Of a stretch of DNA of 64,000 nucleotides, positions 8,567 to 17,091 are shown piece after piece. The first letter of the stretch is position 1. Every line of letters starts with the position of its first letter. The translations under genes and the position numbers were made by a program. The stretch is from UBA4744 sp963707435 (GTDB lineage: Bacteria > Actinomycetota > Acidimicrobiia > Spongiisociales > UBA4744). The notes under the pieces were generated by a model. It had not been told where the DNA came from, made no database searches, and saw nothing but the letters and a program-made list of their open reading frames with translations. The stretch lies in assembly GCA_963707435.1 (NCBI GenBank), contig CAVPPF010000004.1:248001-312000 (forward strand). Reading direction: 5' to 3'.

Positions 8567-9747
8567 CAGTTCGTCACCAGTTGCAAGCGCCGGTTGAGGA
8601 AGTTGATGACCAGCGAGATGGACAGCGAGAACAGGAGGTACGAACCCATCAGGATGACAATGAGTTGCGGGGCGGGTTTGGCATTGCCGATCGCCTGGAA
8701 CACGACCAGGGTGATTTCTGCGTATCCGATCGCAATGGAGAGGGAGGTGTTCTTGGTGAAGTTGAGGAACTGGTTGATCAGCGGGGGAATGGCGATCCGG
8801 AAAGCCTGAGGCAATACCACGAACCGGAGTCGCTGAAAGCTGCTCAAAGCCAGGGCATTGGCGGCCTCGGTCTGACCCTTGGCAACCGCCTGGATACTGC
8901 CCCGCACGATCTCGGCCACGTGACTGGCGGTGTAGATCACGAGAGCGAGCAGGACCGCAATGTACGGCCCGACCGTCTGATAGCCACCCTCGATGAAGCG
9001 GCCGTCAACCACAACGGGCCGGGACAGGGAATACGGCCGGCCGAGGACGAAGAAGCCGACGATGGCGAACAGCAAGAAGGTCCCGGTTCCCCAGGCGAAG
9101 CGATGATGAGGCGTTCCCGTCGCGTCGAATTTTCTGGTTCGCCAGATCCACACAGCAATCGAGGCGAGAATTCCGACCCCGAGCACGGCCAGATAGGTCC
9201 CCGAATTGTCTCCGGCATTTGCCCACGGGATCGCCAGGAAGCGATTGGATATCACAAAGAGATCGCCCGGAGTAATGGCATCTTGCATTCGTGGTAGGGA
9301 GAGGATCACCGCAGCATTGGTGAAGATGATCACCAGCAGCGGTGGGATGTTGCGCAGCGTCTCGACGTAGACGGTGGCGGCTTTTCGTACGAGGAAGTTG
9401 CTGGAGAGACGGCCGATACCAATGAGGGTTCCGAGGATGGTCAAGAGGGGAATGCCGACGATGGCGAGGGCTGCGGTGTTCTTGATTCCCAGGAAGATGA
9501 TGTCCGAGATCGGCTGTGAGGGCTTGAAATCCGATCCGGTGACGTTGACCCCGGCCGGTTGCTTGAGAAACTCGAAGTCCGTCGGGATGTTGGCGGCGGT
9601 GAGGTTGGTGGTGAGGTTCCGTCCGAGGTACAGGAACAAGGCCACAGTACCCACGCCGGCAACGACCTGGGCGACCACGCGCAGAACTTTGACATCTCGC
9701 CAGAACGGTGGTCTCACCGCGCCGACGTCGTCCGTAGTTACCGCCAC
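8566..9747 (-). CDS. aapQ: General amino-acid ABC importer, permease AapQ
   Basis: Permease subunit of 393 residues. After a first helix (about 25-45) comes a large extracytoplasmic loop containing SDFKPSQPISDIIFLGIKNT, then the core domain, whose EAA loop reads KGQTEAANALALSSFQRLRFVVLPQA. This is the AapQ/BztB layout and pairs with AapM as a heterodimer. It follows the binding-protein gene after a hairpin and is coupled to aapM by a one-base overlap. Confidence 0.91.
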   Translation of the reverse strand: MAVTTDDVGAVRPPFWRDVKVLRVVAQVVAGVGTVALFLYLGRNLTTNLTAANIPTDFEFLKQPAGVNVTGSDFKPSQPISDIIFLGIKNTAALAIVGIPLLTILGTLIGIGRLSSNFLVRKAATVYVETLRNIPPLLVIIFTNAAVILSLPRMQDAITPGDLFVISNRFLAIPWANAGDNSGTYLAVLGVGILASIAVWIWRTRKFDATGTPHHRFAWGTGTFLLFAIVGFFVLGRPYSLSRPVVVDGRFIEGGYQTVGPYIAVLLALVIYTASHVAEIVRGSIQAVAKGQTEAANALALSSFQRLRFVVLPQAFRIAIPPLINQFLNFTKNTSLSIAIGYAEITLVVFQAIGNAKPAPQLIVILMGSYLLFSLSISLVINFLNRRLQLVTN

Positions 9748-9767
9748 ATCACCTCACTCAAGAGAGA

Positions 9768-9797
9768 GCGGGGGACCGGCGAATGCCGGTCCCCCGC
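9768..9797 (-). terminator. Intercistronic hairpin between aapJ and aapQ
   Basis: Perfect 13-bp inverted repeat (GCGGGGGACCGGC and its complement) with a GAAT loop, inside the operon between the binding-protein and permease genes. With no T-run, partial termination or protection of the upstream message from 3' decay are both possible. Confidence 0.75.
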
Positions 9798-9808
9798 CTT
9801 GGTTTCGA

Positions 9809-10909
9809 TTACCGGTAGGGCGGGGCGTACAGCAGTCCGCCTCGGGTCCACAGGTCGTTGACACCGCGCACGAGTCCGAGCGGGGTATCGGGGCCGACGT
9901 TGCGGTTGTAGATCTCCTCGTAGTTGCCTACCTGACTGATCACCTTGACCGCGAAATCGGTCGGCAGACCGAGACCCGGGTCCGTGACGGTGGGTGGATC
10001 GCCGGTCGGCTGACCGAGGAACTTCAGGATGTTGGGATCGTCACCCGAGTAGCTCTCGACGTTGCCCGAGTTCAACCCGAACTCTTCAGCCTGGATGGTG
10101 GCAAACACAGTCCAGTTCACAGCCTGGGCCCATTGGGAGTCACCGTCGAGCACCATCGGACCGAGCGGCTCTTTTGAGAACGTCTCGGGCAGGATTGTCC
10201 AGGCCTCGGGGCCGCCATCGGCTTCGGGGTTCTGGGCGCGGAATGCTGCGAGCTGTGACTTGTCGGACGTCCAACCGTCGCACTGATCGGCCACGAACGC
10301 GGGCCGGAGCTCGTCGTTCGAGTCGAAGGTCAGCGGCGTGAAGGCCAACCCACCGGCCAGGAAGCGGTCGGCGAGGTTCAGCTCGGTCGTCGTTCCCGAC
10401 TGCACACAGACGGTCGTATTTGCCATATCTTCGATGGAGGTGATGCCGCTGTCGGACTTCACCATCATGCCCTGGCCGTCGTAGAACGTTGTGGTCAGGA
10501 AGGTTCCGCCTTCTGCCCCGTCACGGCTGGCCGTCCAGGTCGTGTTACGAATCAGCACGTCGATCTCGCCGGACTGCAGGGCGGTGAACCGCTGTTGAGC
10601 AGTCAGGGCCTTGTATTCGACTGCGTTGGCATCGCCGAGTACTGCTGCCGCAACGGCCTTGCAATAGTCGATGTCAAAACCGGCGAAATTCCCGTCCGCG
10701 TCGATCGACCCGAAGCCGAAGACTTCGTTGTTCACACCGCAATTGAGGACACCTCTGGCTACAACCTCGGCGTAAACGCCCTCGCTGGCGGTTTGACCGC
10801 CACCGTCTGCTGCCGTTGTTGTCGTGGTTTCTTCATCGGCGCCGTCACCGCCGCAGGCTGTAGCCACCATGGCCAGCACTACGACGAGCAGCAATAGTCT
10901 CTTGATCAT
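9809..10909 (-). CDS. aapJ: General amino-acid ABC importer, binding lipoprotein
   Basis: Extracellular solute-binding lipoprotein of 366 residues that delivers L-amino acids to AapQM. The signal peptide ends in a lipobox (MVATAC), followed by a Glu/Thr-rich linker. The mature part has the family-3 binding fold: GVLNCGVNNEVFGFGSIDADGNFAGFDIDYCKAVAAA, RFTALQSGEIDVLIRNTTWT, VCVQSGTTTE and a closing DNLWTRGG-like segment, all close to AapJ/BztA. The ATG at 10909 is chosen because GGAGGAGAGGG lies just before it; an in-frame ATG at 10927 lacks this. It is the first gene of the aap operon. Confidence 0.93.
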   Translation of the reverse strand: MIKRLLLLVVVLAMVATACGGDGADEETTTTTAADGGGQTASEGVYAEVVARGVLNCGVNNEVFGFGSIDADGNFAGFDIDYCKAVAAAVLGDANAVEYKALTAQQRFTALQSGEIDVLIRNTTWTASRDGAEGGTFLTTTFYDGQGMMVKSDSGITSIEDMANTTVCVQSGTTTELNLADRFLAGGLAFTPLTFDSNDELRPAFVADQCDGWTSDKSQLAAFRAQNPEADGGPEAWTILPETFSKEPLGPMVLDGDSQWAQAVNWTVFATIQAEEFGLNSGNVESYSGDDPNILKFLGQPTGDPPTVTDPGLGLPTDFAVKVISQVGNYEEIYNRNVGPDTPLGLVRGVNDLWTRGGLLYAPPYR

Positions 10910-10936
10910 CCCTCTCCTCCCAAACATGGTCGGGTA

Positions 10937-10952
10937 CCGGGAGTCCTCCCGG
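10937..10952 (-). promoter_or_regulatory. aapJ 5'-leader hairpin
   Basis: Inverted repeat CCGGGA-GTCC-TCCCGG between the probable -10 box (TATGGT on the minus strand, near 10966) and the aapJ ribosome site. It could be a leader structure or part of an operator. Confidence 0.35.
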
Positions 10953-10982
10953 GTGATGCGACCATAGCCACCTCGGGTGGTC

Positions 10983-10998
10983 GGTTTCAACTGAAACC
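10983..10998 (-). promoter_or_regulatory. Palindromic operator candidate upstream of aapJ
   Basis: The 16-base palindrome GGTTTCAACTGAAACC lies 74-89 bases before the aapJ start and, given a TATGGT -10 box on the minus strand near 10966, covers the expected -35 region. A repressor or activator of amino-acid uptake could bind here. The regulator is unknown. Confidence 0.5.
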
Positions 10999-11020
10999 TC
11001 GCTCGTTCGGCTCGCAGAGT

Positions 11021-11048
11021 CCGGTCACCGGTTGCCGGCTACCAGTCA
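11021..11048 (+). repeat. Heptamer tandem repeat between dxs and aapJ
   Basis: Four degenerate 7-bp units in register: CCGGTCA, CCGGTTG, CCGGCTA, CCAGTCA. Located in the 229-base gap downstream of dxs. Confidence 0.65.
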
Positions 11049-11138
11049 CCCATTTGCACTTCCTCGGAACCGGTTTGGTGCGTCGGGTGCACGTGCACGC
11101 CGGCGAAACACCAACCTTTGAACCAGGAAATCGGGCTG

Positions 11139-13014
11139 TTAGGCGCCCTTCACGATTTCAGCGACCCGTTGTGCGATGGATTCAGGATCGAGTTCAACGT
11201 CTGCAGCGATATCCGTGGCCGATCCAGAAGGTAGGAAACGGTCGGGGAGGCCGAGCAACGACACCTTGCAGGGCAGATCATGTCGTGAGAACTCTTCTAG
11301 TACCGCCGCCCCGAAACCCCCCGCGGTCACGTTGTCTTCGAGCGTCACGACGTTCGGGTAGCCGGCCGCCCACTCGACCAAGCGCTCATCGAGAGGCTTC
11401 ACCCATCGGGCATTGACGATCCCGCAGGAGATCCCTTGCTGAGCCAGCATTCCGGCCGCCTTGACGGCCGGTTCGACCATGCTGCCGACGGCCAGGAGCA
11501 AGACGTCCTCGCCTTCCTGGATCATTTCTGCAACGCCGATTTCGAGCGGGGTTGCCGGGAGGGTCGGCAACGCACCGGCGCCGCCCTTCGGAAATCTGAT
11601 CGCAATCGGGCCGGCGGTGTCCCATGCGGTCGCCAGCATGCCGCACAGTTCATCGGCGTCGGCCGGAGCCCCGATGGTCATGTTGGGGATCATCCGCAGA
11701 TACGAGAGATCGAAGGCGCCGTGATGGGAGGAACCATCCGGCCCGGTGATACCCGCCCGATCGATCATGAACACGACCGGCAGATCATGCATCGCAACAT
11801 CCGTCACGATCTGGTCGAAGGCTCGCTGCAGGAAGCTCGAATAGATGGCCACCACCGGCCGCAAGCCGCTCATCGCCAACCCGGCCGCCAGGGTTACCGC
11901 ATGCTGTTCGGCAATGCCGGTGTCGATCACCCGGTCGGGGAATTCGGCTGCCATGGCCGATAAACCGGTCGGCGACACCATCGCGGCGCTGATGGCAATC
12001 AGGTCCTCCCGGTCCCGGGCGGCATCCACGAGAGCCTGACCGGCGACGGTGGTGAGTTTCAGTTCCGATTTGGCCGGACGGCCGGACTCGACGTCGAATG
12101 CTCCAACGCCGTGCAGTTTGTCCTCTTCGTTGTTCAGCGCCGGCTCATAGCCACGGCCCTTCTCCGTGATGATGTGCACAACGGAAGGCTCATCGAACGA
12201 CCGGGCGTGGAGGAGGTTTTCCTCGATTGAATGGATGTCGTGCCCGTCGATGATGCCCGAGTACTTCAGGCCGAGGGCATCGAACACGGTTCCCGGCTCG
12301 ATCAGCTGCTTGACGGATTCCTTGAGGCGATAGGCGAGTTCGTCGGCACCTTCGCCGATGGCCGGGATGCTCCGCAGGATCTTCCCGATCGTCTTCTTGG
12401 TCCACTCGTAGCGCGGGTCAAACCGGAGATGGGCCAGCGCGGCGATACCACCGACGGTCGGGGCGTAGGAACGGCCGTTGTCGTTCACCACAATGATCAG
12501 CCTGGGTGGCTGCAGCACTGCGATGTGGTTGAGGGCTTCATAGGCCATGCCGCCGGTGAGGGCGCCGTCCCCGATGACCGCGACGGTGTAGCTGTCATCC
12601 CCGGCTCGCTGCTTGGCCAGCGCCATGCCCAGCGCATAACTCAGCGAGGTCGAAGCGTGGCTGTTCTCGACGAAGTCGTGCTCGCTTTCGGTTCGACTCG
12701 GGTAGCCGGTCATTCCCCGGTACTGGCGGAGGGTTTCGAATTCACCCTGGCGACCGGTGACCAGCTTGTGAACATACGCCTGATGGCCGACGTCCCAGAT
12801 GATGCGATCGGTGGGACTGTCGAACACCCGGTGCAGGGCGAGGGTCAGCTCGACGACTCCGAGGTTGGGCGAGAGATGGCCGCCGGTCCGTGAGATCACG
12901 TCCACCAGGAAGACACGGATCTCTCCGGTGAGCTGCGTCAGCTGATCGGGACTCGAGTTCCCGCAAATCGGCGGGCCCGGTCACACGAGCGAGCAAGTTC
13001 TCGGTTGTGGTCAC
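11139..13014 (-). CDS. dxs: 1-deoxy-D-xylulose-5-phosphate synthase, +1 frameshift
   Basis: First enzyme of the MEP isoprenoid pathway: condenses pyruvate and glyceraldehyde-3-phosphate with thiamine diphosphate. The main frame opens at GTG 12905 and carries SRTGGHLSPNLGVVELTLALH, DVGHQAYVHK, the cofactor motif GDGALTGGMAYEALN and the transketolase domain (FMIDRAGITGPDGSSHHG). The missing N-terminus (MTTTENLLARVTGPADLREL) lies in another frame from GTG 13014, which has GAGG 7 bases upstream. Dropping one base near 12954 joins LREL to SPDQLTQLTGEIR and gives 624 residues, the usual length. Either a real +1 mutation, an assembly error, or frameshifting. Starting at 12905 would lose about 36 residues but keep the catalytic region. 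Confidence 0.9.
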
Positions 13015-13209
13015 AGATCAACCTCAGATAGAGCGATGGCCCGCCGACCGGACAACCGCATGCGTGAATCATCAGATTAGTGAATGGCGTGAATAGACCA
13101 ACCCGCGTACGCCGTTTGGGCAGGCCCTTGGAATCGAAGCGCCTAACATCCTGAGGAGGGGAACCGGTCGGAGGGCCGAACCCTCGACCACACATGAGGA
13201 GGAAGGGCC

Positions 13210-13980
13210 ATGAGAAGGAAAAGCACGGCGGCACTGGTGCTGGTGCTGGCGTTTGCATTGATAGCCGGGGCCTGTAGCGGTGGAGCAGGCGGCGAGTACG
13301 ACCTGGTCACCGCCGACACCCTGACGGTATGTTCGGACATTCCCTACGCACCGTTCGAGTTCGAAGAGGGCGGCGCCTATTCCGGCTTCGACGTTGAGCT
13401 GATGGAGGCCATCGGAGCGGAACTCGGCCTGGAGGTCGTGTTCATCGACTCCGGGTTCGACTCGATCACCAGCGGCACGGCCATGGTCGGCAACGAGTGC
13501 GACATTGCCGCCTCGGCGATCACCATCACGGAAGAGCGGGAATTGAACATCGACTTCTCGAACGGCTACTTCGACGCCGATCAGTCGTTGATGGTCAAGG
13601 CCGACTCGGGCTACACCAGCTACGACGATCTCGTGGGATTGCGCCTTGGCGTGCAGGCAGGAACCACCGGCGAGGCCTATGCCAACGACAACAACCCCGG
13701 CGGCGTGGACGTGGTCAGCTTCAGCGAGAGCGCCGACCTGTTCGTGGCGATGGAAGCCGGCGATATCCAGGGCATCCTCCAGGACCTGCCGGTCAACGCC
13801 GAGCGAATGCTGACCGACGACTCGCTGACCGTGGTCGCCACCTACCCGACCGGTGAGGAATACGGCTTCGCCGTCAAGGAAGAGGGCAAGGAAGCATTGC
13901 TGACGGCAGTCAACGACGCACTGGCCGCCGTCAAGGCCGACGGCACCTACGACACTCTCTACGACAAGTACTTCAGGTAA
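13210..13980 (+). CDS. Polar amino-acid ABC importer, binding lipoprotein
   Basis: Extracellular binding lipoprotein of 256 residues, family 3. A strong ribosome site (TGAGGAGGAAGGG) precedes the ATG. The signal peptide ends in IAGAC with Cys at residue 22. The mature part shows LTVCSDIPYAPFEFEE, YSGFDVELMEAIGAELGLEV, the ligand-site segment CDIAASAITITEER, and a C-terminal YDTLYDKYF. The ligand is a polar amino acid, exact one unknown. It heads an operon with a permease, an ATPase and two small membrane proteins, diverging from dxs across 195 bases. Confidence 0.92.
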   Translation: MRRKSTAALVLVLAFALIAGACSGGAGGEYDLVTADTLTVCSDIPYAPFEFEEGGAYSGFDVELMEAIGAELGLEVVFIDSGFDSITSGTAMVGNECDIAASAITITEERELNIDFSNGYFDADQSLMVKADSGYTSYDDLVGLRLGVQAGTTGEAYANDNNPGGVDVVSFSESADLFVAMEAGDIQGILQDLPVNAERMLTDDSLTVVATYPTGEEYGFAVKEEGKEALLTAVNDALAAVKADGTYDTLYDKYFR

Positions 13981-14015
13981 AACCGAGTAGTTATGCCAAT
14001 CTGAGAAGTCAGCCT

Positions 14016-14042
14016 AAGGGGGACCCGACTAGGGTCCCCCTT
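14016..14042 (+). terminator. Intercistronic hairpin after binding-protein gene
   Basis: Perfect 11-bp inverted repeat (AAGGGGGACCC and complement) with a GACTA loop, 25 bases before the permease start. Same position in the operon as the hairpins at 9768, 25222 and 45561. Confidence 0.75.
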
Positions 14043-14067
14043 ATCGTTGGAGATTGGGGACGGCGTC

Positions 14068-14853
14068 ATGAAGAAGTCGACCAAAGCAAAGATCCGTCGA
14101 GGAATCCTCTACGGCACCCTTATCCTGATATTCGCCATCGTGGTGATCGCAGCCGATTGGCCCACGATTCAGAAGGCATTCTTCAATCCCGAAATCGCCG
14201 CGGAGATGTTCCCGGAGGTCATCACCGTTGCGGCCAAGAACACCATCATCTACACGGCTCTGGCCTTCACGTTCGGGCTGATCCTGGCCCTCATCCTGGC
14301 CTTGATGAAGAGATCCGATATCAAGCCGTACAAGTGGATCGCCACGACCTACATCGAGTTGTTCCGAGGACTTCCGGCCCTGGTGACGATCATCCTGGTC
14401 GGATTCGGCTTACCGATCGCCATGGGCGTTCGGATTCCAGGTGGCACGCTCGGCAAAGGAACGGTCGGTTTGGGGATCGTTGTCGCCGCCTACATGGCAG
14501 AGACCATCCGGGCCGGAATCGAAGCGGTTCCCCGTGGCCAGATGGAAGCTGCTCGCTCGCTGGGCATGACCAAAGGAGCGGCAACCAGGTCCATCGTCCT
14601 GCCGCAAGCATTCCGCATCATCATCCCGCCGCTCACCAACGAGTTGGTGATCCTCATCAAGGACACCTCGCTGTTGTTCGTTCTGGGTACCACGATCGCC
14701 ACCAAGGAGCTAACCAAATTCGGGCGAGATTTCATGAACGACACATTCAACGGAACGCCGCTGATTGTCATCGCGCTCATGTACTTGATCATCACGCTCC
14801 CGATGACGAGATTTGTTGCGCAACTCGAGAAGCGTGCGGCGAGGGCGAGGTGA
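14068..14853 (+). CDS. Polar amino-acid ABC importer, permease
   Basis: HisM/GlnP-type permease of 261 residues. An N-terminal helix (about 13-32) is followed by a long loop, then the core helices with the EAA motif (RGQMEAARSLGMTKGAATRSIVLPQAFRIIIPPL). The single permease probably acts as a homodimer because no second permease gene follows. ATG 14068 is preferred over an in-frame TTG at 14047, since GGGGA lies at a suitable distance before it. Its stop is followed after three bases by the ATPase ATG. Confidence 0.91.
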   Translation: MKKSTKAKIRRGILYGTLILIFAIVVIAADWPTIQKAFFNPEIAAEMFPEVITVAAKNTIIYTALAFTFGLILALILALMKRSDIKPYKWIATTYIELFRGLPALVTIILVGFGLPIAMGVRIPGGTLGKGTVGLGIVVAAYMAETIRAGIEAVPRGQMEAARSLGMTKGAATRSIVLPQAFRIIIPPLTNELVILIKDTSLLFVLGTTIATKELTKFGRDFMNDTFNGTPLIVIALMYLIITLPMTRFVAQLEKRAARAR

Positions 14854-14856
14854 ACC

Positions 14857-15604
14857 ATGGATAAGAACGTTCCTCCCATCCAGATCCTGGAGCTGCACAA
14901 GCAGCTTCGGCGATCTCGAAGTGCTTCGTGGCATCGATTTCCAGGTCAATGCCGGCGAGGTCGTCTGTGTCATCGGACCATCCGGGTCGGGCAAGTCGAC
15001 GCTGCTGCGGTGCGTGAACCTCCTGGAAATCCCTACCTCCGGCCAGGTGCTGGTCGAGGGCATCGACCTCACCGATCCGGAGACCGACGTGGACGCGGTC
15101 CGGGCCCGAATCGGCATGGTCTTTCAGCAGTTCAACCTCTTCCCGCATCTCACCGTGTTGCGCAATCTGACCATTGCTCAACGCAAGGTGCTGAATCGGT
15201 CTGAGGAAGAGGCGGATGAGACAGCCAGAAGAGTGCTGGAGAGAGTCGGGATGCTCGACAAGATCGACGAGTACCCGATCAACCTCTCCGGCGGCCAGAT
15301 GCAGCGGGTGGCGATCGCCCGCTCGCTGTCGATGGACCCGGACATGATGCTCTTCGACGAGCCCACGAGCGCTCTGGATCCAGAACTCGTCGGCGAAGTG
15401 CTCGATGTCATGCGGAAGCTCGCCGAGGAAGGCATGACCATGATGGTGGTGACCCACGAGATGGGCTTTGCTCGCCAGGTCGGCGATCGTGTGGTGTTCA
15501 TGGACGAAGGTGTAGTCGTTGAGGACGGACCACCCGACGAGGTGTTGCTTCGCCCCCAGCACGACCGTACCAAGAAGTTCCTGGAAGCTGTATTGCAGCA
15601 GTAG
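14857..15604 (+). CDS. Polar amino-acid ABC ATPase, +1 frameshift near start
   Basis: GlnQ-type ATPase with GPSGSGKST, MVFQQFNLFPHLTV, LSGGQMQR, LFDEPTSALDPE and VVTHEMGFARQ. The start expected from operon position is ATG 14857 with GAGG upstream, giving MDKNVPPIQILELHK, but after 15 codons the frame is lost. Removing one base near 14902 joins ELHK to SFGDLEVLRGIDFQ, the normal N-terminal strand of this family, and yields 248 residues. The conserved frame alone opens from 14813 inside the permease with unrelated sequence. As in dxs, the extra base comes just before an AGY serine codon. Mutation, assembly error or frameshifting are all open. Confidence 0.9.
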
Positions 15605-15612
15605 GAATCCGT

Positions 15613-15819
15613 ATGGAATGGTATGAGTGGATCCTCGCCGTTGGGGCTCTCGGGATCTTGGGATGGTTCGTCCGGTACGCCCGCTCGGTGTGGCGGGGCG
15701 ATTATGGGCACGCAAAAGGCTCCAAGTCCGTCTGGTGGGTACCGGGCGGAGGTGGCCACGGTGGCGGCGGACAGGTCCCCCCATTGATCGCCGATGCCGA
15801 TGAGGACGAGATTCGCTGA
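15613..15819 (+). CDS. Small single-helix membrane protein, copy A
   Basis: A 68-residue protein with one N-terminal transmembrane helix (about residues 5-21) followed by GWFVRYARSVWRG, a Gly/His-rich stretch and KSVWWVPGGGGHGGGG, ending in an acidic tail. TAGGA lies 7 bases before the ATG and the gene begins 9 bases after the ATPase stop, so it is likely co-transcribed with the importer. It shares GW-RYA-SV-RG and KSVWW-PG with the gene at 15960. I do not recognise a family. Both copies conserve the motif, which argues that they are real proteins. Confidence 0.75.
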   Translation: MEWYEWILAVGALGILGWFVRYARSVWRGDYGHAKGSKSVWWVPGGGGHGGGGQVPPLIADADEDEIR

Positions 15820-15855
15820 CGCCCCGAAAGGCTGGGGACCGAGTAGTATTCCACT

Positions 15856-15883
15856 GAGGGCAGGGTCGTTGAAAGCGGCCCTC
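15856..15883 (+). terminator. Weak hairpin between the two small genes
   Basis: Six-bp arms GAGGGC/GCCCTC separated by 16 bases and followed by TCTTTG. Possibly a weak terminator ending the importer transcript before the second small gene. Confidence 0.3.
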
Positions 15884-15959
15884 TCTTTGATGTTGAACGA
15901 ACCCACATACGACCGAGATCATATATCCGGCCGTACCAAGAACAGCAGGAGGAATCCCC

Positions 15960-16160
15960 ATGGGATCCGCAATTACCTGGATCGCGGGTGCCGCCATCTT
16001 CGCAGGTGCCGGTTGGCTCGGAAGATACGCATTATCAGTCCGGCGGGGTTACCGCCATGACCCCCAGGCAAAGTCGGTTTGGTGGTCACCGGGACAAATC
16101 CCCACCCCTCACCTCGACGGAAACCACGACGAGCAACAGCCGGTGGCGAGTCACCGGTAA
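15960..16160 (+). CDS. Small single-helix membrane protein, copy B
   Basis: A 66-residue paralogue of the protein at 15613: one transmembrane helix (about residues 5-20), GWLGRYALSVRRGYRH, then KSVWWSPG and a polar tail. A strong AGGAGG ribosome site precedes the ATG. The last codons and the TAA stop lie inside a degenerate heptamer repeat (CCGGTGG, CGAGTCA, CCGGTAA), so the tail after about residue 59 may be repeat-derived rather than conserved. Function unknown; the link to the upstream amino-acid importer is by position only. Confidence 0.75.
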   Translation: MGSAITWIAGAAIFAGAGWLGRYALSVRRGYRHDPQAKSVWWSPGQIPTPHLDGNHDEQQPVASHR

Positions 16161-16167
16161 CCAGCAG
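16140..16167 (+). repeat. Degenerate heptamer repeat at 3' end of small gene B
   Basis: Four units in register: CCGGTGG, CGAGTCA, CCGGTAA, CCAGCAG. The third unit contains the stop codon of the small gene. Confidence 0.5.
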
Positions 16168-16194
16168 GCAGAGGGGGCCCGCCACCGTTGCCAA

Positions 16195-16215
16195 CCGGTA
16201 ACCGGCATCCGGCTC
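16195..16215 (+). repeat. Heptamer tandem repeat downstream of small gene B
   Basis: Three units: CCGGTAA, CCGGCAT, CCGGCTC. Together with 16140-16167 it resembles the array at 11021-11048. Confidence 0.55.
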
Positions 16216-16297
16216 TGACCTTCTTGTTCCTGCTGGGAGACCGTCCCCCGTTCCCCCAGGCCCTCACCGAGCTCGGCTACTCCCCTCCGGGATGGTG

Positions 16298-16993
16298 CTA
16301 GCCGGTCAACAACGCGCTGGCCAGGGTCTCGGCCAATATCTCAAAATGAGGGCGTCGGACCAAGATGTCCGGACCGCGGCCGTACCTCCGCAGCGCCGCG
16401 GCCGTCGCCGGACCGATCGCCGCGGCGACGACCCCCGCTAGGTCACGCGCCTCCATCCAGCCCTCAACCGCCAGCGAAGACTCGAAGACCACCGCCTCAA
16501 CCTCATCGAGCGAAGGGCCTACGGGAACCCATCCGTACACGGCGACGGCGACCAGTTCCTCGGCCGCATCTGCAAGCGAAATAGTGATCCGTGGATCCAT
16601 GCCTTCATCGTGGGGATAGGCAACCCGCCGACCGGCTGCCTTACGGATGAGATAGGCCGTGAAGTCGGAAGGGTTCCCGGTGCCGACGTGGGCCACCCGG
16701 CCGCCCCGCTCCTCGACCCGGGCCGCTCCGGCCGGGGTCAACACGGCGATCGGAGTGGCCGGAATCGGACCTTCGGGCCACAGGACGTCGAGGGCTCGCG
16801 AGGATGTCAGGACGATCAGATCGGCCTCTTCGGCCGATGCACGGGCGCGAACCAGGTCGACGTCATCCGCTTGCTGAATGCGAACACATGGGAGGGCAAC
16901 CGGACGAAGACCGACTGCGACCAGCTCGGCGGCCATCCCGGCCGAAGCTTCGATGCTGGCAGTCACCGCTACCCGGGGCACAGCGTTCTCCAC
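16298..16993 (-). CDS. hemD: Uroporphyrinogen-III synthase
   Basis: Tetrapyrrole enzyme that closes and inverts ring D of hydroxymethylbilane. The 231-residue protein has the two-domain HemD layout: VAVTASIEASAGMAAEL at the start, DLIVLTSSRALDVLW, a middle AVLTPAGAARVEERGGRVAHVG, and a second-domain VEAVVFESSLAVEGWM with AAIGPATAAALRRYG. HemD is poorly conserved, and this copy departs from the usual TSxNxV in places, so the call rests on overall layout. The GTG start has a TACGCT -10 box 6 bases upstream. No other haem genes are nearby. Confidence 0.75.
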   Translation of the reverse strand: MENAVPRVAVTASIEASAGMAAELVAVGLRPVALPCVRIQQADDVDLVRARASAEEADLIVLTSSRALDVLWPEGPIPATPIAVLTPAGAARVEERGGRVAHVGTGNPSDFTAYLIRKAAGRRVAYPHDEGMDPRITISLADAAEELVAVAVYGWVPVGPSLDEVEAVVFESSLAVEGWMEARDLAGVVAAAIGPATAAALRRYGRGPDILVRRPHFEILAETLASALLTG

Positions 16994-16999
16994 TCCTGA

Positions 17000-17005
17000 A
17001 GCGTA
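17000..17005 (-). promoter_or_regulatory. -10 box of hemD, leaderless type
   Basis: TACGCT on the minus strand, six bases before the GTG at 16993, with no separate ribosome site. Confidence 0.45.
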
Positions 17006-17041
17006 CGCATCTATCCCGGTTCGCGCGCCACACGACGCATC

Positions 17042-17047
17042 TACTAT
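17042..17047 (+). promoter_or_regulatory. -10 box of Na/Pi symporter gene
   Basis: TACTAT 44 bases before the ATG at 17092, implying a leader of roughly 37 bases. Confidence 0.4.
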
Positions 17048-17091
17048 GGCCGACTACAAGCCCCCCGACCGGCGGACGATCAGGTGCGATC

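Noticed and set aside
14792..15997. 401-codon antisense frame over the second amino-acid ATPase
   Set aside because: The true ATPase motifs are on the plus strand.
16219..16303. Short forward frame ending in LTELGYSPPGWC between the small gene B and hemD
   Set aside because: It reads like a protein end but has no clear start, lies partly in repeats and is too short to support.
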